Notes: generated by a model not told the origin, from the sequence alone. A DNA stretch of 64,000 nucleotides from Perognathus longimembris pacificus (GCF_023159225.1 NC_063161.1:77352267-77416266); one strand, 5' to 3'. Counted from the first letter of the stretch, positions 1-12,004 are shown. Numbers and translations: made by a program.

Positions 1-690
1 AAATCAACTCAAATACCCCTCAGTGGACAAATGGATCAGAAAAATGTGGTATATAAAAATAATGGAATTCTATGCTTCCATCAGAAAGAGTATTACCCCA
101 TTCATAAAGAAATGGAAAGACTTGGAAAAATTATATAAAGTGAACTAACCCAGACCCAAAGAAACGGATGATAAAAGACAAAAAAATACCCTTAGACATG
201 ATCAATTATACAGGACTATAGACATTAACACAGTGAGACCAAAGGAGGATATTCTTAGAAAAGGATCATGAAGTTTCAATAGCTATGGACATATGATCAT
301 ATGTTTATCAAAATGAACTCCAAGAAATGGAAACAGGAAGATTTCATTTTACTTTTTGTGGTGTTTTTTGTTTTTCTCCTTTTGTCTCTGTTTTCATTTC
401 TGTACTTACTGTCTTATATGTAAGTTTATCTGTTTTGGAAAGGTAAGGGGTAGCACAGAAATGGAAGGGCAAAGGGTGAACTAATTCAACAGTGATACAT
501 GCTAGAAACTATACTGGAGATGAACTATACAACTGTGGAGGAAGGGGGTCGGGAGGGAAAAAACTGGGAGATAACCAAGGGAAGAGGGGACACTGTTCAA
601 AAAGAAATGGTACTCATTACCTGATCTATGTAACTATAACCCCTCTATACATCACCTTGACAATAAAAATAAATTTAAAAAATTCATCTA
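1..690 (+). mobile_element. L1 3' end (ORF2 C-terminus plus 3' UTR), type A
   Basis: Bases about 30-150 translate in one frame to a degenerate L1 ORF2 C-terminus: the pattern DKWIRKMWYI..MEFYASI ending in a stop matches the family pattern D.IKKMW.IYTMEYYAAIK. A long 3' UTR follows, with a G-rich purine tract near 536-590 and an end of the form 'AACCCCTCTATACATCACC' then 'TTGACAATAAAAATAAATTT' at about 638-680. L1 3' UTRs typically carry such a G-rich tract before the poly(A) signal. The element continues off the left edge of the window. The 109-aa ORF at 492-821 lies across this UTR and has no coding signal. Confidence 0.75.
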
Positions 691-1803
691 TGTGGAGTGG
701 AACTTCTGGAATGTTGACAAATCATTCCAAAATCAACTTTCTCAAAATACTGGAAATTAACCAAAGTTATACAACAACCTCAGGCATTACCCCAAGAAAA
801 ATGCTCAATCTGTTAGAATAAATAGCTGGATTTTTAGAATTTAACTTGCTCTACTACATACGCCTCTCTGAAGTCTGCAATAGCATTAAATACAGCCAAC
901 TCCCAAGCACAGTAACAGTGAAAAACACAGTCCTATAGCCACAGGGGAATCAAGTTCATATGACCCTGAAAAGCACCAGCTCTAGAGCACTGTCACTATT
1001 TGACCTGTCTCACAGCTCCCTGGGAAAGCCCTATTCACAAAGCATTATTTTTCGTTGATGTCACTCTGAGCTCACTCAGCAGGAAAAGCCCCATCTCTTG
1101 GGCTTTTGTCACAAACAATCATCTGCAATTGATGAACATCACAGCTATTAAGTCTGTCATACCAGCTGGGCAAACAAGAGACCAGTCAAAATTTAAGAGA
1201 AAGGTCTGTGAAATAAAATGTCCATAGAGGGTACCAAAAAACTTAGAAATATTCCTGAGGATGTAGAATTCCATGTACCTATTCAGGGTTCAGTACACAA
1301 CTATCTAAGACCTGAAAGAGCCCCAATCTCTCACTTCTGGATGACCTTGAGGGCCTACTGTAGGTAGACTTCATATTCAAAGTGTGCCCCCCCCCCCCCA
1401 AAGATGGGAGACTTCTTGGAAAAAAGACATTTAGAAAAGTCTTTGTCCAATTATTTGCCTACCACTAATCAAACCAAGCAGAGCCTTCAAAGATCACATC
1501 TAACAAAGAAAATAAACAATAGGGTAAGTGTAAGAAAGTCACTAAACAAGCAGCAACAAGATACCTGAGGACATGAGGAATCTGGAGTTCCAAAGTTATA
1601 TACTATGCATTAAACCATTTGAAATTTCCAATGCTAACAAAGAAATATGAGATATGCAACGATACAGAAAAGTACAGGCATAACAGAAAAAAAGCAGTAA
1701 ATAGACACTAAGGAAATCAAGGTGTCAGGCTTCAAACAAACATGGTAAGTCTGCTATCATGATAAAGAACTGAGGGAAGTCATGTCTAAAGAATTAAAGG
1801 AAA
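691..1803. other. Unassigned non-coding stretch
   Basis: I recognise no gene or repeat family here. A C homopolymer of about 13 bases sits at 1387-1399. The 75-aa ORF at 1000-1227 has no recognisable domain and is taken as chance. Confidence 0.5.
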
Positions 1804-2018
1804 GGGCCGGGGATATGGTCTAGTGGCAAGAGTGCTTGCCTCGTATACATGAGGCCCTGGGTTCAATTCCCCAGCACCACATATACAGAAAATGGCCAGA
1901 AGCGGCGTTGTGGCTCAAGTGGCAGAGTGCTAGCTTTGAGCAAAAATAAGCCAGGAACAGTGCTCAGGCCCTGAGTCCAAGCCCAGGACTGGCCAAAAAA
2001 AAAAAAAAAAAAAAAAAA
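1804..2018 (+). mobile_element. IDL-Geo SINE
   Basis: Full-length dimer: an ID-like left half with a box B-like 'GGTTCAATTCC', a Geo right half, and a 24-base A tail at 1995-2018. A near-perfect TSD of about 16 bases ('AAAGAATTAAAGGAAA') lies at 1788-1803 and again at about 2016-2031. This defines a sense-strand insertion by L1-type target-primed integration. Confidence 0.93.
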
Positions 2019-2261
2019 GAATTGAAAGAAAGTATAAAAACAACATAAAATGAAGCATTTTTTAAAAGATAGTATTACAGGGATCAATGGAAAGAGTAAC
2101 TAGCAGAAGAAAGAACCAGTAAATTTAAAGATACTTCAGTTGAGATTAATTAGTCTGAGTAACAGAGAAAAGTCAACAGAGCTTCATACACATTTGAAAC
2201 AACTCAAGACTCCATCACTTAAAAAATTAACTGTAGATACACAGAGGTATATGTCTTGTTA

Positions 2262-2452
2262 TATATCAGCCACATCCCAGCTATATGGAAAGCATAAGAA
2301 GGAGGATCACAGTCCAGACCAACTTAACAAAAACACATAACCAAAGAGATAAAGCAAAAAAGGTTGAGTGTATGGCTAACCTGGTACAGCACTTTCCTAA
2401 CAAGTACAAAGCCCACAGTTCAAATCTCAGTACCAGCAAAAATAAATCAATT
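2262..2452 (+). mobile_element. Old B1-like/ID composite SINE
   Basis: A degraded 7SL-derived (B1/Alu-like) half with 'CATCCCAGCTA' and 'GGAGGATCACAGTCCAGACC' is followed by a tRNA-like half ending 'CAGTTCAAATCTCAGTACCA'. It is more diverged than the IDL-Geo copies. Confidence 0.6.
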
Positions 2453-2461
2453 AACTTAAAA

Positions 2462-2990
2462 ATATTTTAAAATTAACTGTATTCCTATATATGAGCAATA
2501 GATATAAATAAAATTTAAGACCATGATTCAATTTACAATAGCATTACAAAGAGAAAATACTAACAAATTTAATATAACTTTAAGATCTGTACCCTGAGAA
2601 TTAAAAATCTTTGAATCTGAAGGAAATTAGGGGCTGTTTTTTTTTTTTGATGGTGCAATATTCAACATTCACGGATTAGAAAACTCAGTATTACTAACAT
2701 GGCAATTCATGAAATGACTGAAAGCTGATCAAAGCAAATCTCTATCAAAACTCCAAGAGGCTTTTTCACAGAAATTGATGAGCTGGTCTTAAATTCCACA
2801 TCAAGAGGCAAAACATATAGAATAGCCAAAACAATTTACAAAAAATAATAAATTTGATGGATTTAACTCCTCAATTTCAAAACTATAAAGCTAAAGTGAT
2901 CACAGCAGTACTGTACTGGCATAAAGGATAGACACTGATCAGTGGCACATGACTGAGCATCCAGAAGTGTCCTTATATTTATAATACATT
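2462..2990 (+). mobile_element. L1M ORF2 fragment (sense), segment 1
   Basis: Matches the recalled mammalian L1 ORF2 nucleotide pattern for the stretch after the reverse transcriptase core, including 'GAATAGCCAAAACAATTTAC', 'CTATAAAGCTAAAGTGATCA' and 'GTACTGGCATAAAGGATAGA'. Frames are broken throughout. The same element appears to resume at 3832 after a roughly 840-base interruption. Confidence 0.8.
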
Positions 2991-3831
2991 GATTTTTTTT
3001 TTGAGGTAGAGATTAAGAGGGATTTATTGTTTCCTGTGTAGTGTTACTTGGGAGAAGATAAAAAACTCTGCAGATAGATAATGGTGATTCTTCTAAATTA
3101 ATACAAATACACTGTCACGTATATTATATTTAATATATATGCATATATGTTTTAATATATATGTATAATATCACATTACTTATGCCTAGTAAATAACTTA
3201 TAATTTTACATTAGGTTTATTTAATCACAATAAAAAATAATTTGTTCTCAATTTATTATGAACCAGAGTTCTAGTATCTAGTACTAGATATCACTGATAT
3301 ACAAATCTGTTTCTCTATAGTGATTTTAAGTGACTAGGTGAAAGAATTATATGCAATCTATAAAAGTTTATAGGTTTGTATAGTCATTATTGAGTTAGAA
3401 AGATACAATTTTATATTAGTACAAATGACAGAATCACGGGCAAGTACATGTATAAGCAATGGGTACACACTGCTGAAATTTGTGCCCTCAGTTATTTCCA
3501 TATGTTCTTCCTGAGTCTTCTTCAGATTTATCCCAATAACTTGTGAATACTTCCTCCCACTGACTCCTAGGGCTGACAGTACACCTACTGGCGAGCAGCA
3601 AGCCTCAGATGAGATTCCATCTCACAACTGTGCAAATGTACCACTCAGGTTGTACAACAGTGACAATTTCCATATCATGGATAATAATTTCAAACATGGC
3701 AGAAGACTGAAAAACTAAGAAAGTGTTTGGATTTGACTATAATTTCAGGTCTGATCAACTTTCTCGTTTTTGTTATTTTTATTAGTATATTTTACAAAGT
3801 GAGGGTTTTCATCATATTTCCATACATTGCT
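2991..3831. other. Unassigned interruption inside L1M
   Basis: This AT-rich block separates two collinear pieces of L1M ORF2. It holds TA-rich alternating sequence at 3115-3175. I cannot name its family. It may be an old insertion or L1M sequence too diverged to recognise. Confidence 0.45.
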
Positions 3832-4448
3832 TCCTAACAATTATGCCAAGGCAATTTACTGGGAAAAGAAAAATCTGTCAAACAAATAAAACCTAGGACA
3901 ACTGGATATTCACATGCAAAAACAGATAATCTTAGACTCTCCTCTTCCTTATGCATAAAAATTAACTTTAGAAAAAGCACAGACTTGAGAATTTTCAAGA
4001 TCTGTTAACGTAAATTATTTCTCAGATACAATACCAAAAGTAGAATGCACAGAACAAAATAAACCTGATTAATTGAACCTCATCAAAATTCGTGCATGGC
4101 TCACTTCAACGACACCATTTAGCAAATAGAAAGAACTGACTGCTAGACAATGTTTGCAAAGCACATTTCGAATAAAGAACTTGTATGAATTCCTAAGAAG
4201 CCTCTATAACCATATAAGAAAAATGGTCTAATCAAAGAATTGATAAAAAAAAATATGAGGACATTTCACCAAGGCAGGTATAAGAATGAGTAATATGTCC
4301 ATCAAATGATGCTCAACACCACTGGCCATTAGGAATATGCAAATTCAAACTGCAATGATATACTACTTCACACTCAGAGTAGCTATAATAACAAGGCAAA
4401 CAAAAACAAATATGTATAACTCTAAAAAAAAATAGTGAGGTAGTGAGG
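3832..4448 (+). mobile_element. L1M ORF2 fragment (sense), segment 2
   Basis: Resumes L1 ORF2: 'GGACAACTGGATATTCACAT', 'CATTAGGAATATGCAAATTC' and the sequence up to 'AGTGAGGTAGTGAGG' match the ORF2 3' half in order. A SINE interrupts it at 4449. All frames are broken. Confidence 0.8.
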
Positions 4449-4647
4449 AGCTGGGAATATGGCTTAGTAGTAGTGTGCTTGCCTTGCATGCATGAAGCCC
4501 TGGGTTTGATTCCTCAACAGCACATAAACAGAAAAGCCAGAAGTGATGGTGTGGCTCAGGTGGTAGAGTGTTAGCCTTGGGCAAGAAGAAGCCAGGGACA
4601 GTGCTCAGGCCCTGAGTCCAAGCCCCAGGAGTGGCAAAAAAAAAAAA
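4449..4647 (+). mobile_element. IDL-Geo SINE inside L1M
   Basis: Dimeric SINE with an A tail at 4636-4647. The flanking L1 reads collinearly across it, so it landed in an already resident L1M. No clean TSD is visible. Confidence 0.88.
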
Positions 4648-5215
4648 GTGAAACCCTCATGTACTAATAAATGCAAAATATATTTCTAGTTTCGAATATG
4701 ATCTATCAGTTCCTCAAAAATTTAATACAAAATTGCTATATAATACAGAAAATCTATTCCTAAAGAAATAAAAATATGCCCACACAAAGATGTTCACACA
4801 AATGCTCAAAGCAATGCTAACTATAATAGCTAAAAACTGAGAACAACCAAAATCTGCAACAACTAGTAATGGACAGAGAACAATCTTTTATCCATATAAT
4901 GAAATCCTATTCAGCAATAAAAGCAGAAAAATGACACATTTCTTGTAATGGATGAAACTCAGAAACATTATTCTAGACAAAATTAGATAAAAAAATATCA
5001 TATACTACATGCTAGAATTTATATAAAACACCCATAAATGACCAAGTTATGGGCACAACATAGATTACTGTCTAAGAGTAAAAACAAATTATAAATGATC
5101 AGAAGGGATCTTCCTGGAGTCGAGGGGGATGAATTAAAATGTTCTAAAACATTTGTGATGTGGTTATATAACACTCAACAAAATAAATCTCCACTAAGTT
5201 TAAAAAAAAAAAAGA
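4648..5215 (+). mobile_element. L1M ORF2 end and 3' UTR (sense), segment 3
   Basis: Continues with 'GAAACCCTCATGTACTAATA', then 'ATGAAATCCTATTCAGCAAT' and 'TGGATGAAACTCAGAAACAT', the ORF2 C-terminal coding pattern of old L1M families. The end reads 'GATGTGGTTATATAACACTC' and then an A-rich tail at 5203-5214. This closes the element that began near 2462. Confidence 0.85.
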
Positions 5216-5237
5216 GCTGTTAAAATCTTGTTAGCTA

Positions 5238-5445
5238 GGGGCTGAGAATATGGCTTAGCAGTAGAGTGCTTGCCTTGCATACATGAAGCCCTGGGTTTGA
5301 TTCCTCAGCACCATATAAACAGAAAAAGGCAGAAGTGGTGTTGTGTCTCAAGTGGTAGAGTGTTAGCATTGAGCAAAAAGAAGCCAGGGGCAGTGCTCAG
5401 GCCCTGAGTACAAGCCCCAGAACTGGCCAAAAAAAAAAAAAAAAA
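5238..5445 (+). mobile_element. IDL-Geo SINE
   Basis: Full dimer with a 17-base A tail. A short TSD-like 'CTTGTTA' occurs on both sides (5228-5234 and about 5457-5463). Confidence 0.88.
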
Positions 5446-5461
5446 CACCCAAAAAACTTGT

Positions 5462-5760
5462 TATCCCTATCATTGCATGTTGTATAATATTCCATACCAT
5501 GAGTATAATACAGAGTTTATTCACCTAGTCTTTTATAGGGATTTTCATTGTTTCCAAGTGTTTGCTATTGTGAACAGAGCTGATATGCACAGAAACATTT
5601 AATACCTATTCCCAGGATATATATTTATGTATACACATACATATGGTGACAACTAGAAATGGTGAATTGTAAGGTATATTTATTTGTAATTTCATTATAT
5701 AATATCAACCTGGTTTTTGAAAGTAATAGAACAACGTATGTAGTAATGCTCACATCAGGA
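5462..5760 (-). mobile_element. L1M 3' portion, antisense
   Basis: Read on the minus strand this is the L1M ORF2 end. The plus strand shows 'AATATTCCATACCATGAGTA', 'ATTGTTTCCAAGTGTTTGCT' and 'GTGAACAGAGCTGATATGCA', the reverse complement of the recalled consensus. It lies between two sense L1M elements, so the locus is rearranged or nested. Confidence 0.75.
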
Positions 5761-5957
5761 TGAGTCTAATGTTTTGCGGCTCTATATCCTTTGATACTTA
5801 ACTGTTGGTTATAAATGGAAACCAAGCAGCTAAATTCAAACCTAGAACATTCGTTTTAATTGCTATAGAAGTCTCTTGTTCATTTATATACTCTTTTCCA
5901 ATGAATACTGTTTTCCTATTTTTACTCTAGCTGTGCTGCCATGACCATTTCTGTGTA

Positions 5958-6452
5958 AACACCACTTCATAGCTACTAGGATGGCCATAGTAAATGAAAA
6001 TGAAAGCATTGTCAAGGATTTAGAAAAAAAATTAGAGCCATTTAAATTCTAATATGAATACACAATGGTGTGACCACTATAGACAATGGTTTAGAAGTTC
6101 TTCATAAGGGTAAACACAAAGGTAACATGTGAATGAGCAATTTCACTTCCATATACATGTCTAAAAGAATGAGAAGCAGAGACTGGAACAGGAAATTGTA
6201 AGCCAGTATGCATTGTAGCATTAGTCACAACAGCCAAAAGGTAGAAACAACTTACCTCTCTATGAACAGATGAACTGGTACATGCAATATGGTAATGTAT
6301 ATACTCTTAAAATTTAGTCAAAAAGGAATAAAGTTCTGATATGTGCTATAATACAAGTTAACCTTGAAAATGTTATAAAAGTTAAAAGTAATGAATATGA
6401 AACAAACAGAAAAGGACAGATGGTGTGATTCTCCTTATACAGAATACCTAAA
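5958..6452 (+). mobile_element. L1M ORF2 3' part (sense), first half
   Basis: Starts 'ACACCACTTCATAGCTACTA' and runs through 'CACAACAGCCAAAAGGTAGA' and 'CAAAAAGGAATAAAGTTCTG', the L1M ORF2 C-terminal pattern. The SINE at 6453 interrupts it. Confidence 0.8.
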
Positions 6453-6650
6453 GGGGCTGGGAATATGGCCTAGTGGTAGAGTGCTTGCCTTGTATACATG
6501 AAGCCTTAGGTTTGATTCCCCAGCACCACATATATAGAAGCCAGAAGTGGCGCTGTGGCTCAAGTGGCAGAGTTCTAGCCTTGAGCAAAAAGAAGCCAAG
6601 GACAGTACTCAGGCCCTGAGTTCAAGCCCTAGGACTGGCCAAAAAAAAAA
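6453..6650 (+). mobile_element. IDL-Geo SINE inside L1M
   Basis: Dimer with a 10-base A tail. The TSD 'ACAGAATACCTA' lies at 6439-6450 and 6654-6665. The interrupted L1M sequence reads on across the site. Confidence 0.93.
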
Positions 6651-6870
6651 CAAACAGAATACCTAGGAGAATTCATAAAGGCAGAAATTAAGTTAGACAT
6701 TATTAGAGCCTGAAAGAGAAGGGAATGCCTACAGAGTTTCTATTTTAAGTTCTAAAGAATTTTTGGAAATAAGAGGTGGCCAATCAACATTATGGGCATT
6801 ATGCCACTGAATTACACATTTAAGATGCTTGAAATGAAAATTTTTATCATATATGTGACATATGCAGCAT
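6651..6870 (+). mobile_element. L1M 3' end (sense), second half
   Basis: Continues the L1M 3' end after the SINE: 'GAATTCATAAAGGCAGAAAT', then 'GGGCATTATGCCACTGAATT' and 'ACACATTTAAGATG', the usual terminal pattern of L1M 3' UTRs. Confidence 0.78.
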
Positions 6871-6937
6871 ATATGTAAATATATGTATATAAATACATGT
6901 GATAAATGTATATATATATATATCATATATATGTTAC
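6848..6937. repeat. TA/CATATG-rich alternating simple repeat
   Basis: Alternating purine-pyrimidine TA/CA/TG sequence, with pure (TA) at about 6910-6922. It grew at the end of the L1M 3' UTR. Confidence 0.8.
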
Positions 6938-7065
6938 CACAAGAAAAACCTAGTGTAATCATATTGAAACATCACAGGATCCAATTTAAAGGTGTCCCCA
7001 AAATCAAAAATGGGAGTAACTTGATAATCATATAAATTAAAGACTGACACAAATTTAACACCTCA

Positions 7066-7272
7066 GGGACTGGGAATGTGGCATAATGGTAGAGTGCTTG
7101 CCTAGCATGTATGAAGCCCTGTGTTCCATTCCTCAGCACCACATAAACAGAAAAGGCCAGAAGTGGCTCAGGAGGTAGAATACTAGCCTTGAGCAAAAAG
7201 ACGCCAGGGACAGTGCTCAAGCCTTGAGTCCCAAGCCCCAGGACTGGCGTGCATAAATAAATAAACAAACAA
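7066..7272 (+). mobile_element. IDL-Geo SINE, diverged
   Basis: The dimer is recognisable to 'CAGGACTGGC'; its tail has decayed to an ATAAATAAACAAAC-type simple repeat. A TSD-like 'TTTAACACCTCA' at 7053-7064 resembles 'AATAACACTTCA' after the tail. Confidence 0.85.
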
Positions 7273-7329
7273 ATAACACTTCAAATTTATACAACTTTGA
7301 GTAATAATGTCAAATTTTGAAAAAATAAA

Positions 7330-7436
7330 ATGAGGGAGGAGGTAACAAGTTGGATAAGAAATGTACTCACTGCCTTACGTATGAAACTGTAACCCCTCTG
7401 TACATCATTTTGACAATAAAGAAATGAAAAAAAAAT
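7330..7436 (+). mobile_element. L1 3'-UTR end, type B
   Basis: A short 5'-truncated piece: 'TGAGGGAGGAGGTAACAA', then 'ACGTATGAAACTGTAACCCC', 'TCTGTACATC' and 'TTTGACAATAAAG' with an A-rich tail. The same end recurs in this window at 22839, 31663 and 39720. Confidence 0.75.
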
Positions 7437-8188
7437 CATCAGAGAACTATGCTACGATATTTTGATAGATTAAAGGTAGCTTTAAATTTTTTCTTAATCC
7501 TCTCCTTAAGGCGGCCTTAACTCACTCACCTGGAAAAAAAATCTAAATGATATTCTGAGTCTCTGAGGCTAAGACATAAGAAGCTTTTCACAGCTTACTT
7601 CTGAGGCTAGAGGAACATTCTTTTAGAAATTCCTAGCTCCCACAGATAGAGTCTAATTACCTTGGTAGCAACTATGCTAGAAAAGGTACATATGGACTCT
7701 CTGATGAATAGTCTCAGCTAAACTCCCCTTATACCCACCAAGACACATAAGCAAAGGCTGTCTCAGCCCTTCCCAGACTAGCCCAAAAATTCCTTCTACT
7801 ACACAGAATGCCCAAGCCAAACTCTTCAAAATCACTTATCAAATTATGATTTATAGTAACAGCTGTTGTCTTATGCATCCTGAGTTCTGGGGCAATTTCT
7901 TAGGCAACTGTAAATAACTAAAGAAGCATCAGGTCATTACTCTGAAAGTTGGGAAAGGAAAAACTAAGTATCTGTCCTGTCAGTCCAGTACAAACAATTT
8001 CTGAGTAACTGCAGAACTGATAGAAGTATGCATTCTACGAAGAATTCTAGCTGAGAAATTCATAAATATGACATAGTTAGAAATGCACTATTTTCTATAC
8101 ATTTGACAAAATCATGGTTGTGAGCAATTATCCATCAGAGGATGACAAAATCTTAGGTGGAAGGTTTATACTTTAGGATCAGACTCAG

Positions 8189-8190
<2 letters not shown>
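7437..8190. other. Unassigned non-coding stretch
   Basis: No repeat family or coding signal recognised. Confidence 0.5.

Positions 8191-8224
<34 letters not shown>
8191..8224. repeat. (CA)17 microsatellite
   Basis: An uninterrupted CA dinucleotide run of 34 bases. It is alternating purine-pyrimidine and likely length-polymorphic. Confidence 0.98.
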
Positions 8225-8228
<4 letters not shown>

Positions 8229-9581
8229 TCTACAAATGAAGTAAAAAGAAGAGAGGCCATTATACAGAGAGAGCTTTATGAAACAATAAAACACATACAG
8301 TGTGGGGACTGTGGTTTATATCCTCATTAAGATGAACGAACTGTACAAAGCCATCTTCAGACACCCCTGGAGAATCTGAACATGAGTAGAAAAGAAAATG
8401 ATATTAAATATTTGCTCTTCATTTCTTTTAAGTGTCATAATGGAAGATTTGTTATGCCTAAACTATGAGTACTTGCTAGTTAAGAGATGCAAACTGACTG
8501 AATTAAGTGCATGAAGATCTCTAATCCTGTTTTAAAATTATCCAGTAGAAGATGACAAAATCCAAAGAACACTAACAAGATTGCCAAAATGTTGATGACT
8601 TGAACAACTAGATATTCAATAGACAGGGCTCATTTATATGAACTTTGAAAATGAAATGATGAACAATGTTTTAAGTGGAATGAACTTACGGATTAATGTG
8701 AGGACAACCCCATATTATACGGATCATTTCCATCATGAATGTGGTATATGATATTCTTATCAGTCTCCTTTGTTTCAGAAAAGGCTTTGCATATTTTTGT
8801 TAAATTTAACCTGAGGTAGCATATTGATTTTTGGTGACTATAAAACAAAATATACTTTTTAAATTGTTAAAATTGCTTGTGAACAAAATATATACTGTGT
8901 TCTGGTGAATTGTTTTTTTAATGTATCTTGAGAAAAAGTATTTCTTTGTCAGAAGAAATCTTTCCTTCCACAACAGAAAGAATGAAAGAAAAAAAAAACA
9001 AAAAAACAAAAAACCCAAAAAAACATTATTTCACTTGTGAACTTCATTTAAAATGAAATTTCCAGGGACAACTATATCCTAGAAAACAAGGCACCAGGAA
9101 TTGCTTACACACAAGACGCATTCCTCAGTCCTACACAATGCAATAAAGGTCATGTGTCTGACAGGTCAGAGAAAAAGAATAGAAAAGTCATTTTTAAGAG
9201 GTAACTTACACAGAACCAGCTATTATTTCCCCTGCCCAGCAGCCCAAATCAAGCATTACAAGGGAAGAAACAACTGCAGAGACATGGCGCCACTCTTTGC
9301 AACATTCCTTCTAGTTTTTTCTTGTCCCTTTTCAGTTTGATAATAAGTTTGATTCTGTGTCTCAGTTCTTTTAACTCCATTCTAAATCTGACCTGGTTCA
9401 AAAGGTTTAAGAATTACCCAAAAAGCTATGATATCTAACTTAAACTTCTAGAACTCCAATTTTGGAAAAATAGCCAGAGCAGACATAGGCTCTGAGGAAG
9501 AGTGACATTTTCTTTAGGATTTAAAAAAAATCAATTTGCCAGAGTCTATTATTTAACTTTTACTTGTCAAGATATATATTA
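8225..9581. other. Unassigned AT-rich stretch
   Basis: No recognised repeat apart from A-rich runs at 8990-9023. ORFs of 70-79 residues here have no recognisable domains. Confidence 0.5.
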
Positions 9582-10018
9582 GCTCTGCAGAACTTCCATA
9601 ACAAAAAACCAACTGGATGGCTTAAAATGTATTTATCCTCTCTCAGCTCTGGAGGTCAGAAGGCCAAGATGAAGGTGTCATCAGAGTGAACTTTTTCTTG
9701 AAAGCTGTTGGAATATGGTCCATGCCTCTTTCCTAGTTTCTTGTGGGTGTTGACAATAGTTCAGCTTCCAGCAGCCTCACTCTATGATCCACTCTCTGTT
9801 CCATCTTTGCAAGGATTTTCCCTGTGTGTCCCTGTGTCCAAATGCCCCTTGTCTGTAAGAAGAATAGTCACTGTATTGGAAGCCCACCCTAATCCTTCAT
9901 GACCTCATTTTAACTTGAGTACAAGTCCAAAGACCCTATTCCAAATAAAGTCACATGCATTTTGTGACAGGAACTTTTAGAAATGGAGGTGGACACTATT
10001 CAACTGCTTAGACAGCAG
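9582..10018 (-). mobile_element. MLT1-type (MaLR) solo LTR
   Basis: The plus strand reads the reverse complement of the recalled MLT1 LTR. 'ACTGGATGGCTTAAAATGTA' and 'AGCTCTGGAGGTCAGAAGGC' stand at the LTR 3' side. 'AAGCCCACCCTAATCCTTCA', 'GACCTCATTTTAACTTGAGT' and 'AAAGACCCTATTCCAAATAA' stand toward its 5' side. The length of about 430 bases fits an LTR. No internal retroviral genes are present. MLT1 is an old, non-autonomous ERVL-MaLR family in placental mammals. Confidence 0.85.
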
Positions 10019-12004
10019 TATTTGAATTGGGAAAGTCGTTAATAAGCAAAACCCAGCTCTTATATGATATATTTCACCCTCATGAACAAATAGTACTATA
10101 CAAAGTAGCTGTTCAAGATGTATTCTGTAGAGAGACATTGAAAAGAGCACAATAGGACTCTAGGACATGAACTTGAAGGTGTAGTACACAGGCAGAATTT
10201 CTCCTCATCTTTTCCCTAAGCACCTTCAATGCCATTTTTGGAAATCTCAGCTCAACATTCAAGCTCATCACACAGAAGTCTTGTTTGCCATGAAATGCGC
10301 AGGACACAACCCAGTGAAATAAAGGACTCACTTTCTCCAGCTTCTCATAAGCTCATTTCCTGAGTTCAAACCCACAGTATTTTTTTAAATCACTATGATC
10401 ACGTCGCTATTACATGATGTTGGAGGTTGCTTGTATTAAAATATATATGATCTTAGCAGAAGGATGAGTCCATTCCTGATGCTGGTGGACAAAAATGAGA
10501 CAAGGCTGTGAAGTGGAACAGGCACCATGAGGGTGAGCCCAGGGAAGCTGGGAGGCAACAGTAAGTCCCTCTGGACTTTGAGGTTAGATAAGAGACCTCT
10601 AAGAGCAGCCTGGAATGGAGGTGAGGGGCACTATTAAAGGATGAAGTGAGAGCACCATGCCTTGTGAAGGTAAAAAGAGAGTTAGGAAAAGCCCTAAGTA
10701 GGAGACCCATAATGTAGGGCCACACATATGTAGCCGGCATAAAGGTGCCAGGTTGAAAGCATGTATAGGGCTGAAATCATTCCCCAGTGCCAAAATTCAT
10801 GATCCATTATATTCTCTAGGTTCATAACCACCTCCCTAAAAGATAAGACATGGTGGCAACACTCATAATTAGCAGGAAGTGGCCATGAAATTGGGTTCCA
10901 GGACTGACTATAATCCCTCTGTGCAATCACACTCTATGCATGTAGGAACTGAACTAACTAGAAGGTGTAGTCCTGGTTTTCATTAAGAAAGCACCATTCC
11001 TTGGTACAAGAAATGAGCAGGTGGGCCTGGCATAGTTCTAGAAGCTTAGAGATTCTACTTCTAGAGAAAGAGGGAATGTATCTCAGCAGAGGACATGGAA
11101 AGTAATTTGAACTCCATAAATGACCTAAGAAAAAAATGAGCAAATCTTCAATAGCTTCTTTTAACTCATAATATGCGGGGATGTTTTAGAATTACAAAAG
11201 TCTATAATATTGAGGCTACAGAAAGTTATATCATGTTTCACCTTATAAAACAATCTTTACAACAGCTTTCCTCATGTGGGAAAGAGTTTTTCAAGCAGAG
11301 GGAGAAAAGAGAACACATGTATTTTGCTACAAATTCTATTAGCTCCATTAGTTCTAAAGTGATAAAAATAATGGGTGTGAAGAATTATACAAGCCAAGAA
11401 AAAATTTTCCCATAAGAAATTCTGTTAAAATTCAGGATTACTGAGAATTACCATACTTTCTAATCTCCATAGACTATAATCTTCATTTTACCTCACAAAC
11501 AATAAAATGTCTGATAGTCATAATAATTATGAAGAAAAAGTGAGGCATACCAGAGGGAGAGAGAAACACACAGAAACAGGTTCTTAGCTGGTCAGAGAAG
11601 TAAAAGATGGATTGTGAATACTGAAACATAATGGAAAGAAACAAGTTGCCATTCGTGGAACAATATCCCAAGTGGAGGAAACAGCTGGTAAAAGTGTATG
11701 ACGCTAAAGAATAAAGGTACTCACATAAATGTATGTTGTGACTTTTCTAAGAAGATATGGTATGTAGTCCTTGACAAGTTTATGGAACCACAGAATCCTT
11801 TATGAGGGAAAAAAATCAAGATTCTCTTCAAGGAATTAGGATTTCTGCATAATGTCCTTCAGGATTATGTAGTTATGAAAATGAAAGCATATTCCAGTTA
11901 ACTACTACGAAACTTGCTAATACTTGCTAATGAGCACAGGACACTTCTAAAAAGTATACATAAAAAGGAATACTAAAAGACAAAGCTTAAGAAATACATA
12001 ATAC
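10019..12004. other. Unassigned non-coding stretch
   Basis: No repeat family recognised. Three overlapping minus-strand ORFs of 64-95 residues at 10453-10930 lie in different frames without a shared domain, the pattern expected of chance. Confidence 0.5.

Noticed and set aside
1804..1880. tRNA-Ala-like promoter boxes in the SINE left halves
   Set aside because: These are retroposed ID-type heads followed by a second module and poly(A); they do not show a mature tRNA gene with a proper cloverleaf 3' half and terminator.
8191..8224. Regular repeats as a possible CRISPR array
   Set aside because: A dinucleotide microsatellite in mammalian DNA; there are no spaced direct repeats anywhere in the window.
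9582..10018. Possible retroviral genes next to the MLT1 LTR
   Set aside because: No gag-, pol- or env-like sequence was seen on either side; it appears to be a solo LTR.
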